52,572 bases of DNA from Gracilibacteraceae bacterium (lineage in GTDB: Bacteria; Bacillota; Desulfitobacteriia; Desulfitobacteriales; Syntrophobotulaceae), in assembly GCA_031266805.1 (NCBI GenBank), contig JAISAH010000070.1, forward strand, positions 1 to 52,572. The letters run 5' to 3'. Below the pieces are notes generated by a model. It was not told the DNA's origin, searched no databases, and saw only the letters and a program-made list of their open reading frames with translations. This document shows, piece by piece, positions 34,251 through 43,103 of this stretch. Within the stretch, counting starts at the first letter, position 1. Every line of letters begins with the position of its first letter. The translations under genes and the position numbers were made by a program.

Positions 34251-35080
34251 GCCGCCCCGCCTTCCAGTTCGGCCAGCGCCAAGGCGGTCTGCTCCGCGTT
34301 CGGCGCTTTGCCGTGCCATTCGGCCCGGTTTTCCATAAACGATACTCCTTTGCCTTTGACCGTATGCGCCAAGATCACCGTCGGCCCGCCCCGTGTCCGC
34401 ATCGCCACGGCCAGCGCCGCCAAAAGCGCCCCCGGGTCGTGCCCGTCCGTCTCGACGACCTGCCAGCCGAAGGCCTCCCATTTGGCGTCCAGCGGGGCCG
34501 GGTTCATCACGTCGGCCGTCCGCCCGTCGATCTGCAGACCGTTCACGTCCACGATAGCCGTCAGATTATCCAGACGGTAATGAGCGGCGGCCATCGCCGC
34601 TTCCCAAACCATACCCTCCGCGGTTTCGCCGTCGCCCAACAAAGTATAGACCTGGTAGTCCCGCCCCGTGACTCGGGCGGCCAGCGCCAGTCCGGCCGCG
34701 ATGGCCAGCCCCTGACCGAGAGAGCCGGTGGAAGCGTCCACCCCGGGTATTTTCCGCATATCCGGATGCCCCTGCAGCCTAGAGTTCACCCGGCGCAGCT
34801 CCAAGAGCTCCGATGGGGCGAAATAGCCCCGCTCCGCCAGCACGGCGTAAAGGGCCGGCGCGGCGTGGCCTTTGCTCAGGATGAAGCGATCCCGGTCCGG
34901 GTCGTCCGGCCGGGCCGGATCCACGCGCATCACCACGCTGTACAGCACGGCCAAGATATCCGCCGCCGAGAGGGAACCGCCCGGATGCCCCGAACCCGCC
35001 GCCGCCACCATGCGAATCACGTCCCGGCGCACCGCGCGGGCCAGCGCCTCGATTTCTGCCTCGGTCATCTGCGCGTCCAT
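34247..35080 (-). CDS. Transketolase, N-terminal subunit (thiamine diphosphate-binding)
   Basis: 277 residues. The thiamine diphosphate motif runs from LLGDGETAEG to the DVNGLQIDG segment; GSGHPGGSLSAADIL and SKGHAAPALYAVL are typical. Pairs with the C-terminal subunit encoded immediately downstream. The ATG at 35080 is directly preceded by AAGGGGG, too close for a good ribosome site; ATG 35068 (12 bp further) is the alternative start. Confidence 0.92.
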   Translation of the reverse strand: MDAQMTEAEIEALARAVRRDVIRMVAAAGSGHPGGSLSAADILAVLYSVVMRVDPARPDDPDRDRFILSKGHAAPALYAVLAERGYFAPSELLELRRVNSRLQGHPDMRKIPGVDASTGSLGQGLAIAAGLALAARVTGRDYQVYTLLGDGETAEGMVWEAAMAAAHYRLDNLTAIVDVNGLQIDGRTADVMNPAPLDAKWEAFGWQVVETDGHDPGALLAALAVAMRTRGGPTVILAHTVKGKGVSFMENRAEWHGKAPNAEQTALALAELEGGAA

Positions 35081-35117
35081 CCCCCTTATGTTCTATTAAC
35101 TTACTCCCGCGCCGCTT

Positions 35118-35146
35118 ATTTTAGCATATGATCGGATTTATGTCCA
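35118..35146 (-). promoter_or_regulatory. Sigma-70-type promoter for the transketolase genes
   Basis: On the minus strand TGGACA (35146-35141), 17-bp spacer, TAAAAT (35123-35118). The palindromic element begins immediately beyond the -35 box, so that element may have arrived next to an existing promoter. Confidence 0.55.
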
Positions 35147-35309
35147 GGGAAGTACTGATTTAATTCTGTTGCGGCTGCCGGCGAGGATTTTTTTCGTCAG
35201 GCAAGGCGGTAGGTTCCGCTAATACTGGCGGTATTCGCGGGTTCTGCCAACGAAGCCTGACGGAAAAAAGACCGACGACAGCCGTGACATGAATTAATCA
35301 GTGCTTCCC
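35147..35309. mobile_element. 163-bp palindromic MITE-like element
   Basis: The ends are near-perfect inverted repeats: GGGAAGTACTGATTTAATTC (35147-35166) and GAATTAATCAGTGCTTCCC (35291-35309). Inside, a second inverted pair CGTCAGGC / GCCTGACG (35195-35202 and 35255-35262) encloses further imperfect pairing, so the full element can fold as one long hairpin. No ORF. This is the build of a non-autonomous MITE or large intergenic palindrome. It separates the divergent promoters of the transketolase and cobalamin-uptake operons. Confidence 0.65.
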
Positions 35310-35315
35310 GAAGAC

Positions 35316-35344
35316 TTGACAGACGGAATGTGGTTTCCTATAAT
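35316..35344 (+). promoter_or_regulatory. Consensus sigma-70 promoter of the cobalamin-uptake operon
   Basis: TTGACA at 35316-35321 and TATAAT at 35339-35344 with a 17-bp spacer, both perfect. Transcription would start near 35351, at the beginning of the riboswitch-like leader. Confidence 0.75.
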
Positions 35345-35351
35345 GATATTG

Positions 35352-35510
35352 GCTCAGTTCGGAGAAGACGGGTGTGAGGCCCGGGCTATCCCAGTAACCG
35401 TGATATTCGCCGGGAACTATTCAGCTTTCCGCCGAAATAAGTCGGGTCGCCGAGCTGCCAGATACCGAGTCGCTCTGCTGCCGGACAGGGCGTAGGATGT
35501 AAATCTGTAC
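35352..35510 (+). promoter_or_regulatory. Cobalamin-type riboswitch (candidate)
   Basis: The leader matches the cobalamin aptamer in order: a GGAGAA then GGGTGTGAGGCCC element (GGUGnnAAuCC-like), GGGCTATCCCAGTAACCGTGAT (like GCnGnCCCGCnACUGUGA), and AAGTCGGGTCGCCGAGCTGCC (like AGCCAGGAGACCUGCC). It lies between a strong promoter and a clear terminator, upstream of a BtuFCD-like operon ending in an adenosyltransferase-like gene. The aptamer is somewhat off consensus, so ligand preference is open. Boundaries are approximate. Confidence 0.65.
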
Positions 35511-35517
35511 ATCTGCG

Positions 35518-35553
35518 TTTCCTCACGCTCCGGCGAGAGGAAATATTTTATTT
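35518..35553 (+). terminator. Intrinsic terminator serving as the riboswitch expression platform
   Basis: Stem TTTCCTC-A-CGC / GCG-A-GAGGAAA (35518-35528 with 35533-35543), loop TCCG, followed by TATTTTATTT. It lies before the first gene, so it should stop transcription when the riboswitch ligand is bound. Confidence 0.75.
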
Positions 35554-35579
35554 AGAGGTGTCCCTAAGGAGGCGCGCAC

Positions 35580-36533
35580 ATGAGTAAACTTCCATCCGTC
35601 CTGATCACGCTGGCTCTGGCGCTGACACTACTCGCCGGCTGTTCCCCGGGCGAAGCGCCGCCCAGCGCCCCGCCCGCCGCCGAGGCGACCGACCCTGCCG
35701 CCGCCCTGACGGCTGACCGCGCCGGGAATCCCATAGTACCGCCGGCGGAGGCGGAGCGGATCATCGCGCTCGCCCCCTCCGTCACCCAGACGCTCGTTCA
35801 TCTGGGTCTGGCGGACAAACTGGTCGCCGTCGATACAGGCTCCGCGACCGTTGAGGGGATCCCCGTCGGTCTGCCGCTGGTGGACATGCTTTCGCCCGAC
35901 GGGGAAATGCTGCTGACCTTGGACGCGGATCTGGCGCTGTGCTCGGCGATGACCGGGTATGACGGCAGCGACCCCCTGAAGCTGCTCGCCGGCGCGGGGA
36001 CCTGTGTCGCCGCCATACCGAGCAGCGTGAATATCGAAGGCATCCGCGCGGACCTGATGTTCATCGCCGACCTGGTCGGGCGGCATGACGAGGGAACGGC
36101 GATTGTCAGCGAGCTGGACGCGGGTATTCAGGAGGTGCGGGACGCCGTGAGCGGCGCCGCGAAAAAAACCGTGTATTTTGAGATAGCGTCCGCCCCCGCC
36201 GCCTACAGCTTCGGCGCCGAGACCTTTTTGAATGAAATGATCGAAACGGCGGGCGGCGAAAACATCTTCGCCGATATGACGGGCTGGCTGGCCGTGTCCG
36301 AGGAGCAAGTCGTCGCCCGCGACCCGGATGTCATATTTACCAACGTCACCTATATAGACGCGCCCGTGGACGAGATCCTGAGCCGGGAAGCGCTGCGCGG
36401 CGTGACGGCGGTCCGGGACGGTCAGGTTTTTTATGTGGATAATTTTTCCAGTTCACTCTCGAACGAATATATCCTCCAGGCGATCCGGGAGATGGCTGCC
36501 GCGATGCATCCTGATCTATGGCCAACCGAATAA
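35580..36533 (+). CDS. Substrate-binding lipoprotein of a cobalamin-type ABC importer (BtuF-like)
   Basis: 317 residues. Signal peptide with lipobox LLAGC, Cys at 21, then a Pro/Ala-rich linker and a periplasmic-binding fold of the BtuF/FhuD class (RIIALAPSVTQTLVHLGLADKLVAVD; GGENIFADMTGW). Start ATG 35580 with AAGGAGG upstream. The riboswitch-like leader and the adenosyltransferase-like gene in the operon favour corrinoid over siderophore uptake. The stop overlaps the start of the permease gene by 16 bp. Confidence 0.85.
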   Translation: MSKLPSVLITLALALTLLAGCSPGEAPPSAPPAAEATDPAAALTADRAGNPIVPPAEAERIIALAPSVTQTLVHLGLADKLVAVDTGSATVEGIPVGLPLVDMLSPDGEMLLTLDADLALCSAMTGYDGSDPLKLLAGAGTCVAAIPSSVNIEGIRADLMFIADLVGRHDEGTAIVSELDAGIQEVRDAVSGAAKKTVYFEIASAPAAYSFGAETFLNEMIETAGGENIFADMTGWLAVSEEQVVARDPDVIFTNVTYIDAPVDEILSREALRGVTAVRDGQVFYVDNFSSSLSNEYILQAIREMAAAMHPDLWPTE

Positions 36534-37567
36534 CCGGCGCCCGCGTCCGCCCGCTGGTCTTCGCCGCGCTGTTCATCGCCGCCGCGCTGGTCTCGATGAT
36601 CCTCGCGGTCTGCGCCGGGAGCGTAAAGATCCCCCTCGCGGACGTGCCGACGGTGCTGCTCTGCCATATATTCCGCCAGCCGCTCCCCGCGCATGTGGAC
36701 GGCGCGGTCGACACCATCCTCTGGACGCTGCGGGCCCCGAGGGTGCTGCTGGCTTTTACCGTCGGCGCCTCACTGGGGGCGAGCGGCGTGGTGATGCAGT
36801 CGGTTTTGCGCAATCCGCTGGCTTCCTCCTACACGATCGGCGTCTCCGCGGGGACTTCGCTGGGCGTCGGCACGCTCATGCTGTTCAACGTGACGTTTCC
36901 GGCGCTCGGTTTGTTCGGCTATCCGATAGTCGGCTGTATCTGCGGGATCGGCGCGATCACGCTGGCGATATTTTTCTCGTCCGCTCTGGACCGCGACCTG
37001 TCGAGCAATACGATCGTGCTGGTCGGAATGGTGTTTTCCCTGTTCATCTCGGCGCTGATCAGCCTGATCACCGCGCTGAGCGCCACCGTCCTCCAGCGTC
37101 TCACTTACTGGCAGATGGGCAGTTTCAGTATGCGCGAATGGACGCATACGCTGGCCGTCCTGCCTGTCGCCTGTCTCTTGCTGATCGCTCTGGGGCTGAG
37201 GACGCGGGAGCTGGACATCCTCACTTTCGGCGATGAGCAAGCCGCGCTGATCGGTATAAACGTCAGACGGGAAAAATGGCTGCTGCTGTACCTCGGCGCG
37301 GCTCTGACCGGCGCGTCCATCGCTTTTGTCGGCATCATCAGTTTTGTTGATCTGGTCGCGCCGCATATCGTGCGCCGCGTATTCGGGGCGAAGCACAAAG
37401 TCGTGCTGCCGATGACGGCGGTATGCGGCGGCACGCTGATGGTGGCCTCCGACCTGATAGCCCGGACGGCGATCCCCGCGTCCGAACTGCCCGTCGGCGT
37501 AGTGACCGCGCTGATTGGCGCGCCGTTTTTCGCGTTTGTGTTTTTCCGGCAAAGGAAGGTGAAATAA
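36518..37567 (+). CDS. Cobalamin-type ABC importer permease (BtuC/FecCD family)
   Basis: 349 residues, about ten membrane helices. FecCD family hallmarks: LRAPRVLLAFTVGASLGASG, QSVLRNPLASSYTIGVSAG and the C-terminal VDLVAPHIVRR segment with the ATPase-coupling loop. Start ATG 36518 lies within the end of the btuF-like gene. The ATPase gene starts right after its stop codon. Confidence 0.9.
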   Translation: MANRITGARVRPLVFAALFIAAALVSMILAVCAGSVKIPLADVPTVLLCHIFRQPLPAHVDGAVDTILWTLRAPRVLLAFTVGASLGASGVVMQSVLRNPLASSYTIGVSAGTSLGVGTLMLFNVTFPALGLFGYPIVGCICGIGAITLAIFFSSALDRDLSSNTIVLVGMVFSLFISALISLITALSATVLQRLTYWQMGSFSMREWTHTLAVLPVACLLLIALGLRTRELDILTFGDEQAALIGINVRREKWLLLYLGAALTGASIAFVGIISFVDLVAPHIVRRVFGAKHKVVLPMTAVCGGTLMVASDLIARTAIPASELPVGVVTALIGAPFFAFVFFRQRKVK

Positions 37568-38371
37568 ATGCCGCCTCTGGTGGAAGTGCGCGGCGCCAGC
37601 GCGGGCTACCGCGGCATCGAGGTCGTCCGCGCCGCCAACTTCGCCGTGGCCGCGGGTGAGCGCGTCAGCATCATCGGTCCCAACGGCTGCGGCAAGACGA
37701 CGCTGCTGAAAGCGATCTGCAAGCTGATCCCGCTGATGGGCGGCGATGTACGCATACTGGGCCGGAGCGTTTCGGCTCTGCAGCGGCGCGACCTGGCGGC
37801 GTCGATCTCCATGATGGCGCAGATCTCGGAGCAATGGTTTGATTTCAGCGTGCTGGACACGGTGATGATGGGGCGCTACGGCAAACGGCGCGGCGTGCTG
37901 GCGACCAGCTCCAGCGAAGATTGGCGCGTCGCCGAGGACTGCCTGCGGACCGTCGGCATGTTGGAGCAGGCCGGCGATTCCATAACGTGGCTGTCCGGCG
38001 GTCAGAGGCAGCGCGTCATGCTGGCGCGGGCTTTTGCCCAGGAACCGCGGATCATCGTGCTGGACGAACCCACGAACCATTTGGATCTAAAACATCAGGC
38101 CGAACTGTTCGGATATCTGCAGGAATGGGTGTCGCAGGGCGGGCGCGCTGTGATCCAGGTCATGCACGACCTCAGTTTCGCCCGGCTGTACTCCGACCGG
38201 ATCCTTTTGATGAGCGGCGGCGCGCTGGTGGCGGAGGGCCGGCCCGAGGAAATAATGAGCGGCACGGCTCTGGACGACGCCTATAACTTCGGGATCCGCG
38301 CTTTTATGAAACGATCTTTTGCGTTATGGGAGGAAAACACATCCAATGAGCGAGTTCAAACCGCGCTATAG
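37568..38371 (+). CDS. Cobalamin-type ABC importer ATPase (BtuD/FecE-like)
   Basis: 267 residues. Walker A GPNGCGKTT at 37-45, signature LSGGQRQRV near 143, Walker B VLDEPTNHLD near 163 and switch His in VMHDLSFA. Starts at the base after the permease stop. Its 3' end overlaps the next gene by 26 bp. Completes a BtuFCD-like importer. Confidence 0.9.
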   Translation: MPPLVEVRGASAGYRGIEVVRAANFAVAAGERVSIIGPNGCGKTTLLKAICKLIPLMGGDVRILGRSVSALQRRDLAASISMMAQISEQWFDFSVLDTVMMGRYGKRRGVLATSSSEDWRVAEDCLRTVGMLEQAGDSITWLSGGQRQRVMLARAFAQEPRIIVLDEPTNHLDLKHQAELFGYLQEWVSQGGRAVIQVMHDLSFARLYSDRILLMSGGALVAEGRPEEIMSGTALDDAYNFGIRAFMKRSFALWEENTSNERVQTAL

Positions 38372-38909
38372 AAGCCCCTATGAGGCCTACCCGTTTTTAT
38401 CCGCGCCGTCCGCCGATTTGCGCTGCGATTTTGAGATCTTAACGGACGAGTTCGCGAGCGAGACCGGGCTGCTGGCCGCCATGCTGCGCGGGCTCGGCGG
38501 CGGGGAACGCGCCGCGCTGGCGGACGACCTGATCAAGGCCGAGGAATTGGTTTATCACGCGAATCCCACGCTCCGCACCTTTTTCAGCCTCACAGGCGAT
38601 GAGCTGCAATGGCTGATTGGCCGCGCGGCGGATTTGCGGGCCCTGATCGCTAAGCAGGAAACGCTGTTCCAGCTGCCGTGCGGGAGCGAGGAAGCGTGCC
38701 GGGCGCATATTTTGCGCTCCAAGGCCAAAAAACTGACGCGGCTCGCCTATCGCGCGGAGGAGAGTGGGCTGACCGTGCCGGCGGGGCTGTTTGATTTTCT
38801 GAACGCGCTGTCCGGATTCTTCTATGGGCTGGCGCTGCGGCTGAATCAGCTGGCGAGCGTGGCGGAGACGCCGTATCTCAGCCGGAATTATAAAAACACG
38901 GGGGTTTAA
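38346..38909 (+). CDS. PduO-like cobalamin adenosyltransferase (candidate)
   Basis: 187 residues from ATG 38346 (AGGAGG upstream in the previous gene). All-helical. The TDEFASETGLLAAMLRG helix, FQLPCGSEEACRAHILRSKAK and the LFDFLNALSGFFYGLALRLNQ C-terminus follow the PduO-type ATP:cob(I)alamin adenosyltransferase plan, which has F-x-L-P-G-G and a Y-L-N-R-L-S-D-x-L-F helix. Several usual Arg residues are not obvious, so activity is uncertain. Being last in the riboswitch-led uptake operon supports the call: it would turn imported corrinoid into the coenzyme. Confidence 0.55.
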   Translation: MSEFKPRYRSPYEAYPFLSAPSADLRCDFEILTDEFASETGLLAAMLRGLGGGERAALADDLIKAEELVYHANPTLRTFFSLTGDELQWLIGRAADLRALIAKQETLFQLPCGSEEACRAHILRSKAKKLTRLAYRAEESGLTVPAGLFDFLNALSGFFYGLALRLNQLASVAETPYLSRNYKNTGV

Positions 38910-38977
38910 TGCTCTTGGGTGCTATGTTCTTCCAGTGCCAAAACGCGCCTATCTTCCGTTAAAAGGGATAATGGCGG

Positions 38978-39005
38978 TTGCTTTTCTCTCCGCTTTTGGT
39001 ATAAT
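38978..39005 (+). promoter_or_regulatory. Sigma-70-type promoter for def-polA-mutM
   Basis: TTGCTT at 38978-38983 and TATAAT at 39000-39005 with a 16-bp spacer, 50 bp before the def start codon. Confidence 0.55.
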
Positions 39006-39055
39006 AATATCATGGTAGCCGGTATGGAGCGCGGAAAAACGAAAGGCGGACAGCG

Positions 39056-39607
39056 ATGGCGGTTTATCGGATATTGGAGGAACACGAACCCTCTCTGCGG
39101 GAGAAAGCAAAACCTGTTCCCAAAATCACGCCGAATGTGCTTAAACTGTTGGACAATCTGGCGGAAACTATGTACAGCGCGGGTGGCGTCGGTCTGGCGG
39201 CGCCGCAGATCGGCGTGCCGAAACGCGTGTTTGTCGCGGATATCGGTGATCAGCTGTATGAGTTGATCAATCCCGTCTTCCTCAGATTGAGCGAAGAAGC
39301 GGCGAGCGAAAACGAAGGCTGTCTTAGTGTGCCGGAAAAATACGGCCTCGTGACCCGGCCTCTCTCCGTCGTCCTAGAGGGGCAAAACCGCCTCGGGGAA
39401 ACGGTGACCATCGCGACGGAAGGATATCTGGCCCGCGTTTTTCAGCATGAGTCGGATCATTTGAACGGTATTCTTTTTACCGATATCGCCGACGCCGTTT
39501 ACCTGCGCGACTATGAGGACGATGATGAGGACAATGAGGATGAGGACGATGATGACATGAGCGGCGGTGCGGACATGCCCGGGGACATAGGGGAAGACAG
39601 GCTGTAA
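39056..39607 (+). CDS. def: Peptide deformylase with an acidic C-terminal tail
   Basis: 183 residues. Removes the N-formyl group from new proteins. The three motifs are present: GVGLAAPQIG (44-53), EGCLS with the metal-binding Cys (87-91) and HESDH (131-135, an HExxH metal site). After residue 151 comes an Asp/Glu-rich tail (about 152-167) and a Gly/Asp-rich end, unusual for the family. polA starts one base after its stop. Confidence 0.93.
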   Translation: MAVYRILEEHEPSLREKAKPVPKITPNVLKLLDNLAETMYSAGGVGLAAPQIGVPKRVFVADIGDQLYELINPVFLRLSEEAASENEGCLSVPEKYGLVTRPLSVVLEGQNRLGETVTIATEGYLARVFQHESDHLNGILFTDIADAVYLRDYEDDDEDNEDEDDDDMSGGADMPGDIGEDRL

Positions 39608-39608
39608 G

Positions 39609-42281
39609 ATGGAAAGATTGCTGATTATCGACGGCAACAGCTTGGCTAACCGCGCCTTTTACGCGATGCCGGTCCTCACCTCGCCGGACGGTCTGCCGAC
39701 CAACGTCCTGCACGGATTTCTGACGACGCTTTTTCAGCTGGAAAAACAGCACCAGCCAACCCATCTGGCCGTGGCCTTCGACAAGACCAAGGCGCTGGTG
39801 CGGATCAAGATGTACGCGGAATACAAGGCCCAGCGCAAACCGACGCCGGAGGGACTGCGGCCCCAGTTCGGCTATCTGCGGGAAGTGCTGCGGGCGATGG
39901 AGATCCCGGCCCTGGAGCTGGAAGGCTATGAAGCGGACGATATCATCGCCTGCGTGACGCGGCGGGCGGAGCGGGCCGGCATGGAGGTGCGCGTCGTCAC
40001 CGGCGACAGGGACGCGCTGCAGCTGGTGGCCCCCGCCGTCAAGGTCTATCTGGCCCGGGGCAAGTCCGAGACGGAGCTGTACGATGAGGCCGCCGTTATG
40101 GAAAAATATGGGCTCACCCCGCCGCAGATCGTCGATCTCAAGGGCCTTATGGGCGACGCCTCCGATAATATCCCCGGCGTGCCGGGCGTAGGGGAAAAAA
40201 CCGCGCTGAAACTGCTGCACGCTTACGGCAGTCTCGAAAACGTGCTGGCCCACAGCCCGGAGGTCCAGGGGGCCAAACTGCGGGAATCGCTGACAGTCTA
40301 CGCGGAGCAGGCTCTCTTGAGCAAGAAACTGGCCGCGATGATCGACGATTTGCCGATCGATACCGCCCCGGAAGATCTGCGGACGCGCCGGCCCAATCCG
40401 GAAAACGTCCTGGCGGTTTTTCACCGCTACGGTCTTTATAAAATATCCCAATTATGGCAAAACAAAGAAAAATCTCTGGCTAAAACGGCCAAATCGCCGG
40501 CCGTCTCCGCCGCTCCGGCCCCGCCCCCGCCCGCCGCCCTGAGCGGGACGCCCGCCTGGATGAACCAAACCGCCCCGCCGCCGGCGCCGCTGGACGACTC
40601 CGGCTGGGCCGCGTGCCTGAGCGCGTGGCGCGCGGCCGGGACGCGCGTTTACCTCAGTTATCGCAGCTCCGGCCGCCGGGACGGCGAGCGCTGGGTGGCG
40701 CTGGGGGCCTGGGACGGCGCCGAGGTCCGCGCATACGAACGCCCGGCCCCGAGCCGGCCGGACGCGGCGGAAAAACTCTGGCTGGATTTTCTCGCCGACC
40801 CCGGGGCGCCGAAAGTGCTGGCCGACGCCAAACCGCTTTACTCCATGCTGCTGGCGGAAGGGCGCGAGCTGCGCGGCGTCGAGCTGGACGTCACCTTGGC
40901 CGCCTATCTCATCGACCCCGGCCGCGGCTCTTACGGCATCGCCGAGCTGTTGAGCGGCCCCGACCAAGGACTTTTTGGCCCAGGCGTCGGCGAGGAGGCC
41001 TGGCGGCTGGGCCAGTTCGCCCCCGATTACGCCGCTCGCGTGGAAGAGCTGGGTATGGGCGAGTTGCTGCGGCGGATAGAACAGCCGCTCACCCCGATCC
41101 TCGCGGCGATGGAAAAAGAAGGCGTCGGCGTCGACCGCCGGCAGCTGGAAATATGCGGCGCCGATCTGGAGGAGCGCCTGTCCGCTTTGGAAGAGGAAAT
41201 ATACGCTTTGGCCGGCGGGCCCCTCAATATCAACTCGCCGCAGCAGTTGGGCAAACTGCTGTTTGAGACTTTGGGCCTGCCCGGCAAAAAAAAGACGAAA
41301 ACCGGTTACGCCACCGACGCCGAGACCTTGGACGAGCTGCGGGACGAGCATCCCATCGTCGGCAATATCCTGCTCTACCGCCAGCTCAGCAAACTCTTAT
41401 CCACCTATGTGCGCGGTTTTCTGGCCGAACTGAAAGAAGGGCGCGTCCACACGACGTTTCAGCAGACGGCGACGGCGACCGGGCGTTTGTCCAGCACGGA
41501 GCCTAATCTGCAAAATATCCCCATCCGGCTGGAGGAAGGGCGCAAACTGCGCAAGGCTTTTCACCCGCCCGCCGAAGGCATGACGCTGTTTTCCGCCGAC
41601 TATTCCCAGATCGAACTGCGCGTGCTCGCCCATTATTCCGCCGACCCGCTTTTATGCGAATCGTTCCGTCTCGGCCAGGACGTGCACGCCCGCACGGCGG
41701 CGGAAGTATTCCAGACGGCTTTGGGCGACGTAACGCCGGAACAGCGCCGGCAGGCCAAGGCGGTCAATTTCGGTCTCATGTATGGTTTGACCGAATTCGG
41801 TCTGGCTCGCGACATCGGCATTTCCCGCGAAGAAGCGCGGCGTTATATGGAACGCTATTTTGTCCGCTACGGCGGCGTGAAGGACTATCTGGACGGCGTC
41901 GTGGAGGAAGCCCGCCGGACGGGGATCGTGCGCACTTTGCTGGGGAGGATGCGCCGCGTGCCGGAACTCACGCACGGCAATTACGCCGCCCGGCAGTTCG
42001 GGGCGCGCGTCGCCAAAAACACGCCAGTGCAGGGCACGGCGGCCGATATCATGAAGATCGCCATGCTGCGGACGGAGGCGGCTCTGGCCTCGCAGCCGGC
42101 CCGGATGCTGCTCCAGGTACACGACGAACTGCTCGTGCAGACGACGCCCGCGGCTCTGCCCCAAGTGGCCGCGCTGGTGCGGGAAGCCATGGAGGGCGCC
42201 TATGAGCTTCTGGTCCCGCTGGTCGTCGATATGAAAACAGGCCCGAACTGGTATGACATGGTCCCTCTGGAGGAATACTGA
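39609..42281 (+). CDS. polA: DNA polymerase I
   Basis: 890 residues. The N-terminal 290 are the 5'-3' exonuclease (flap) domain, with GYEADDIIA, VTGDRDALQLV and GDASDNIPGVPGVGEKTA. The middle (about 320-480) lacks the acidic residues of the 3'-5' proofreading site, as in many Bacillota enzymes, so proofreading is probably absent. The polymerase domain shows DYSQIELRVLAHY (about 662), RRQAKAVNFGLMYG (about 712) and QVHDELL (about 835). A Pro/Ala linker lies near 298-325. Its stop overlaps the ATG of mutM. Confidence 0.96.
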   Translation: MERLLIIDGNSLANRAFYAMPVLTSPDGLPTNVLHGFLTTLFQLEKQHQPTHLAVAFDKTKALVRIKMYAEYKAQRKPTPEGLRPQFGYLREVLRAMEIPALELEGYEADDIIACVTRRAERAGMEVRVVTGDRDALQLVAPAVKVYLARGKSETELYDEAAVMEKYGLTPPQIVDLKGLMGDASDNIPGVPGVGEKTALKLLHAYGSLENVLAHSPEVQGAKLRESLTVYAEQALLSKKLAAMIDDLPIDTAPEDLRTRRPNPENVLAVFHRYGLYKISQLWQNKEKSLAKTAKSPAVSAAPAPPPPAALSGTPAWMNQTAPPPAPLDDSGWAACLSAWRAAGTRVYLSYRSSGRRDGERWVALGAWDGAEVRAYERPAPSRPDAAEKLWLDFLADPGAPKVLADAKPLYSMLLAEGRELRGVELDVTLAAYLIDPGRGSYGIAELLSGPDQGLFGPGVGEEAWRLGQFAPDYAARVEELGMGELLRRIEQPLTPILAAMEKEGVGVDRRQLEICGADLEERLSALEEEIYALAGGPLNINSPQQLGKLLFETLGLPGKKKTKTGYATDAETLDELRDEHPIVGNILLYRQLSKLLSTYVRGFLAELKEGRVHTTFQQTATATGRLSSTEPNLQNIPIRLEEGRKLRKAFHPPAEGMTLFSADYSQIELRVLAHYSADPLLCESFRLGQDVHARTAAEVFQTALGDVTPEQRRQAKAVNFGLMYGLTEFGLARDIGISREEARRYMERYFVRYGGVKDYLDGVVEEARRTGIVRTLLGRMRRVPELTHGNYAARQFGARVAKNTPVQGTAADIMKIAMLRTEAALASQPARMLLQVHDELLVQTTPAALPQVAALVREAMEGAYELLVPLVVDMKTGPNWYDMVPLEEY

Positions 42282-43102
42282 TGCCGGAACTGCCGGAAGT
42301 GGAAACCATCAGGCGCACGCTCGCCCCCCATATCCTGGGGCAGACCATCAAGAAGATCCAGGTCCTCTGGCCGGGCGCTTTTCTCCTGCCGGCGGGGGTG
42401 ACGCCGGCCCGCGCCCTGCGCCGCCGCTCTGTCGCCTCTCTCGACCGCCGCGGCAAATACCTGCTGCTCGGTCTGGATAACGGCGCGACCGTAGTGACCC
42501 ATTTCCGCATGACCGGCTCCTTGGTCTATTATCCGCGGCCCGCGGTCCCCGGTCGGCACACCCATGTGATCATCGACCTGACCGCCGGCCAGCTCCATTA
42601 CGCCGACCAGCGCAAATTCGGCCGCCTGCAATTCGTTCCGCCGGGCGAGCTGGGAGCGCTGGCCTGTTTGAACAAACTGGGGCCGGAGCCGCTGGGGGAA
42701 AGCTTTTGGCTGGAAAATTTTGCCATAAGATTGAACGGCAAAAAAACTCCGGTCAAAGCGGCGCTGCTGGATCAGACCATAATATGCGGTCTGGGCAATA
42801 TTTACGCGGACGAGGCGCTTTTTCAGGCCGGGATCCTGCCTTTCCGGGAAGCCGGCGGCCTCAAACTCTCCGAGCTGTTTTTGCTTTACGACGCGGTGCG
42901 CCTGACGCTGCGGCAGGGCATAGAAGCCGGGGGCACGACTTTTCGCGATTACCGGGACGCGGACGGCAACAGCGGTTCTTTTCAAAACCGGCTCCGGGTC
43001 TACGGGCGCGGCGGCCAGCCCTGTCTGGTCTGCGGCCGCCCGCTGCAAAAAATCAAAATAGGCGGGCGCGCCAGCGTCTATTGCCCCGACTGTCAGCATT
43101 GA
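42281..43102 (+). CDS. mutM: Formamidopyrimidine-DNA glycosylase
   Basis: 273 residues. Removes oxidised purines such as 8-oxoguanine. Starts MPELPEVETIRRTL: the Pro after Met is the catalytic nucleophile and the Glu is required. LDRRGKYLLL carries the conserved Lys, and the C-terminal zinc finger has CLVCG and CPDC. The ATG overlaps the polA stop (TGATG). Pairing with polA is common in Bacillota. Confidence 0.96.
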   Translation: MPELPEVETIRRTLAPHILGQTIKKIQVLWPGAFLLPAGVTPARALRRRSVASLDRRGKYLLLGLDNGATVVTHFRMTGSLVYYPRPAVPGRHTHVIIDLTAGQLHYADQRKFGRLQFVPPGELGALACLNKLGPEPLGESFWLENFAIRLNGKKTPVKAALLDQTIICGLGNIYADEALFQAGILPFREAGGLKLSELFLLYDAVRLTLRQGIEAGGTTFRDYRDADGNSGSFQNRLRVYGRGGQPCLVCGRPLQKIKIGGRASVYCPDCQH

Positions 43103-43103
43103 C

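Noticed and set aside
36770-38080. 436-codon open frame antisense to the btuC/btuD-like genes
   Set aside because: It spans two real genes on the opposite strand and reads as Arg/Gln/His-rich sequence without domains.
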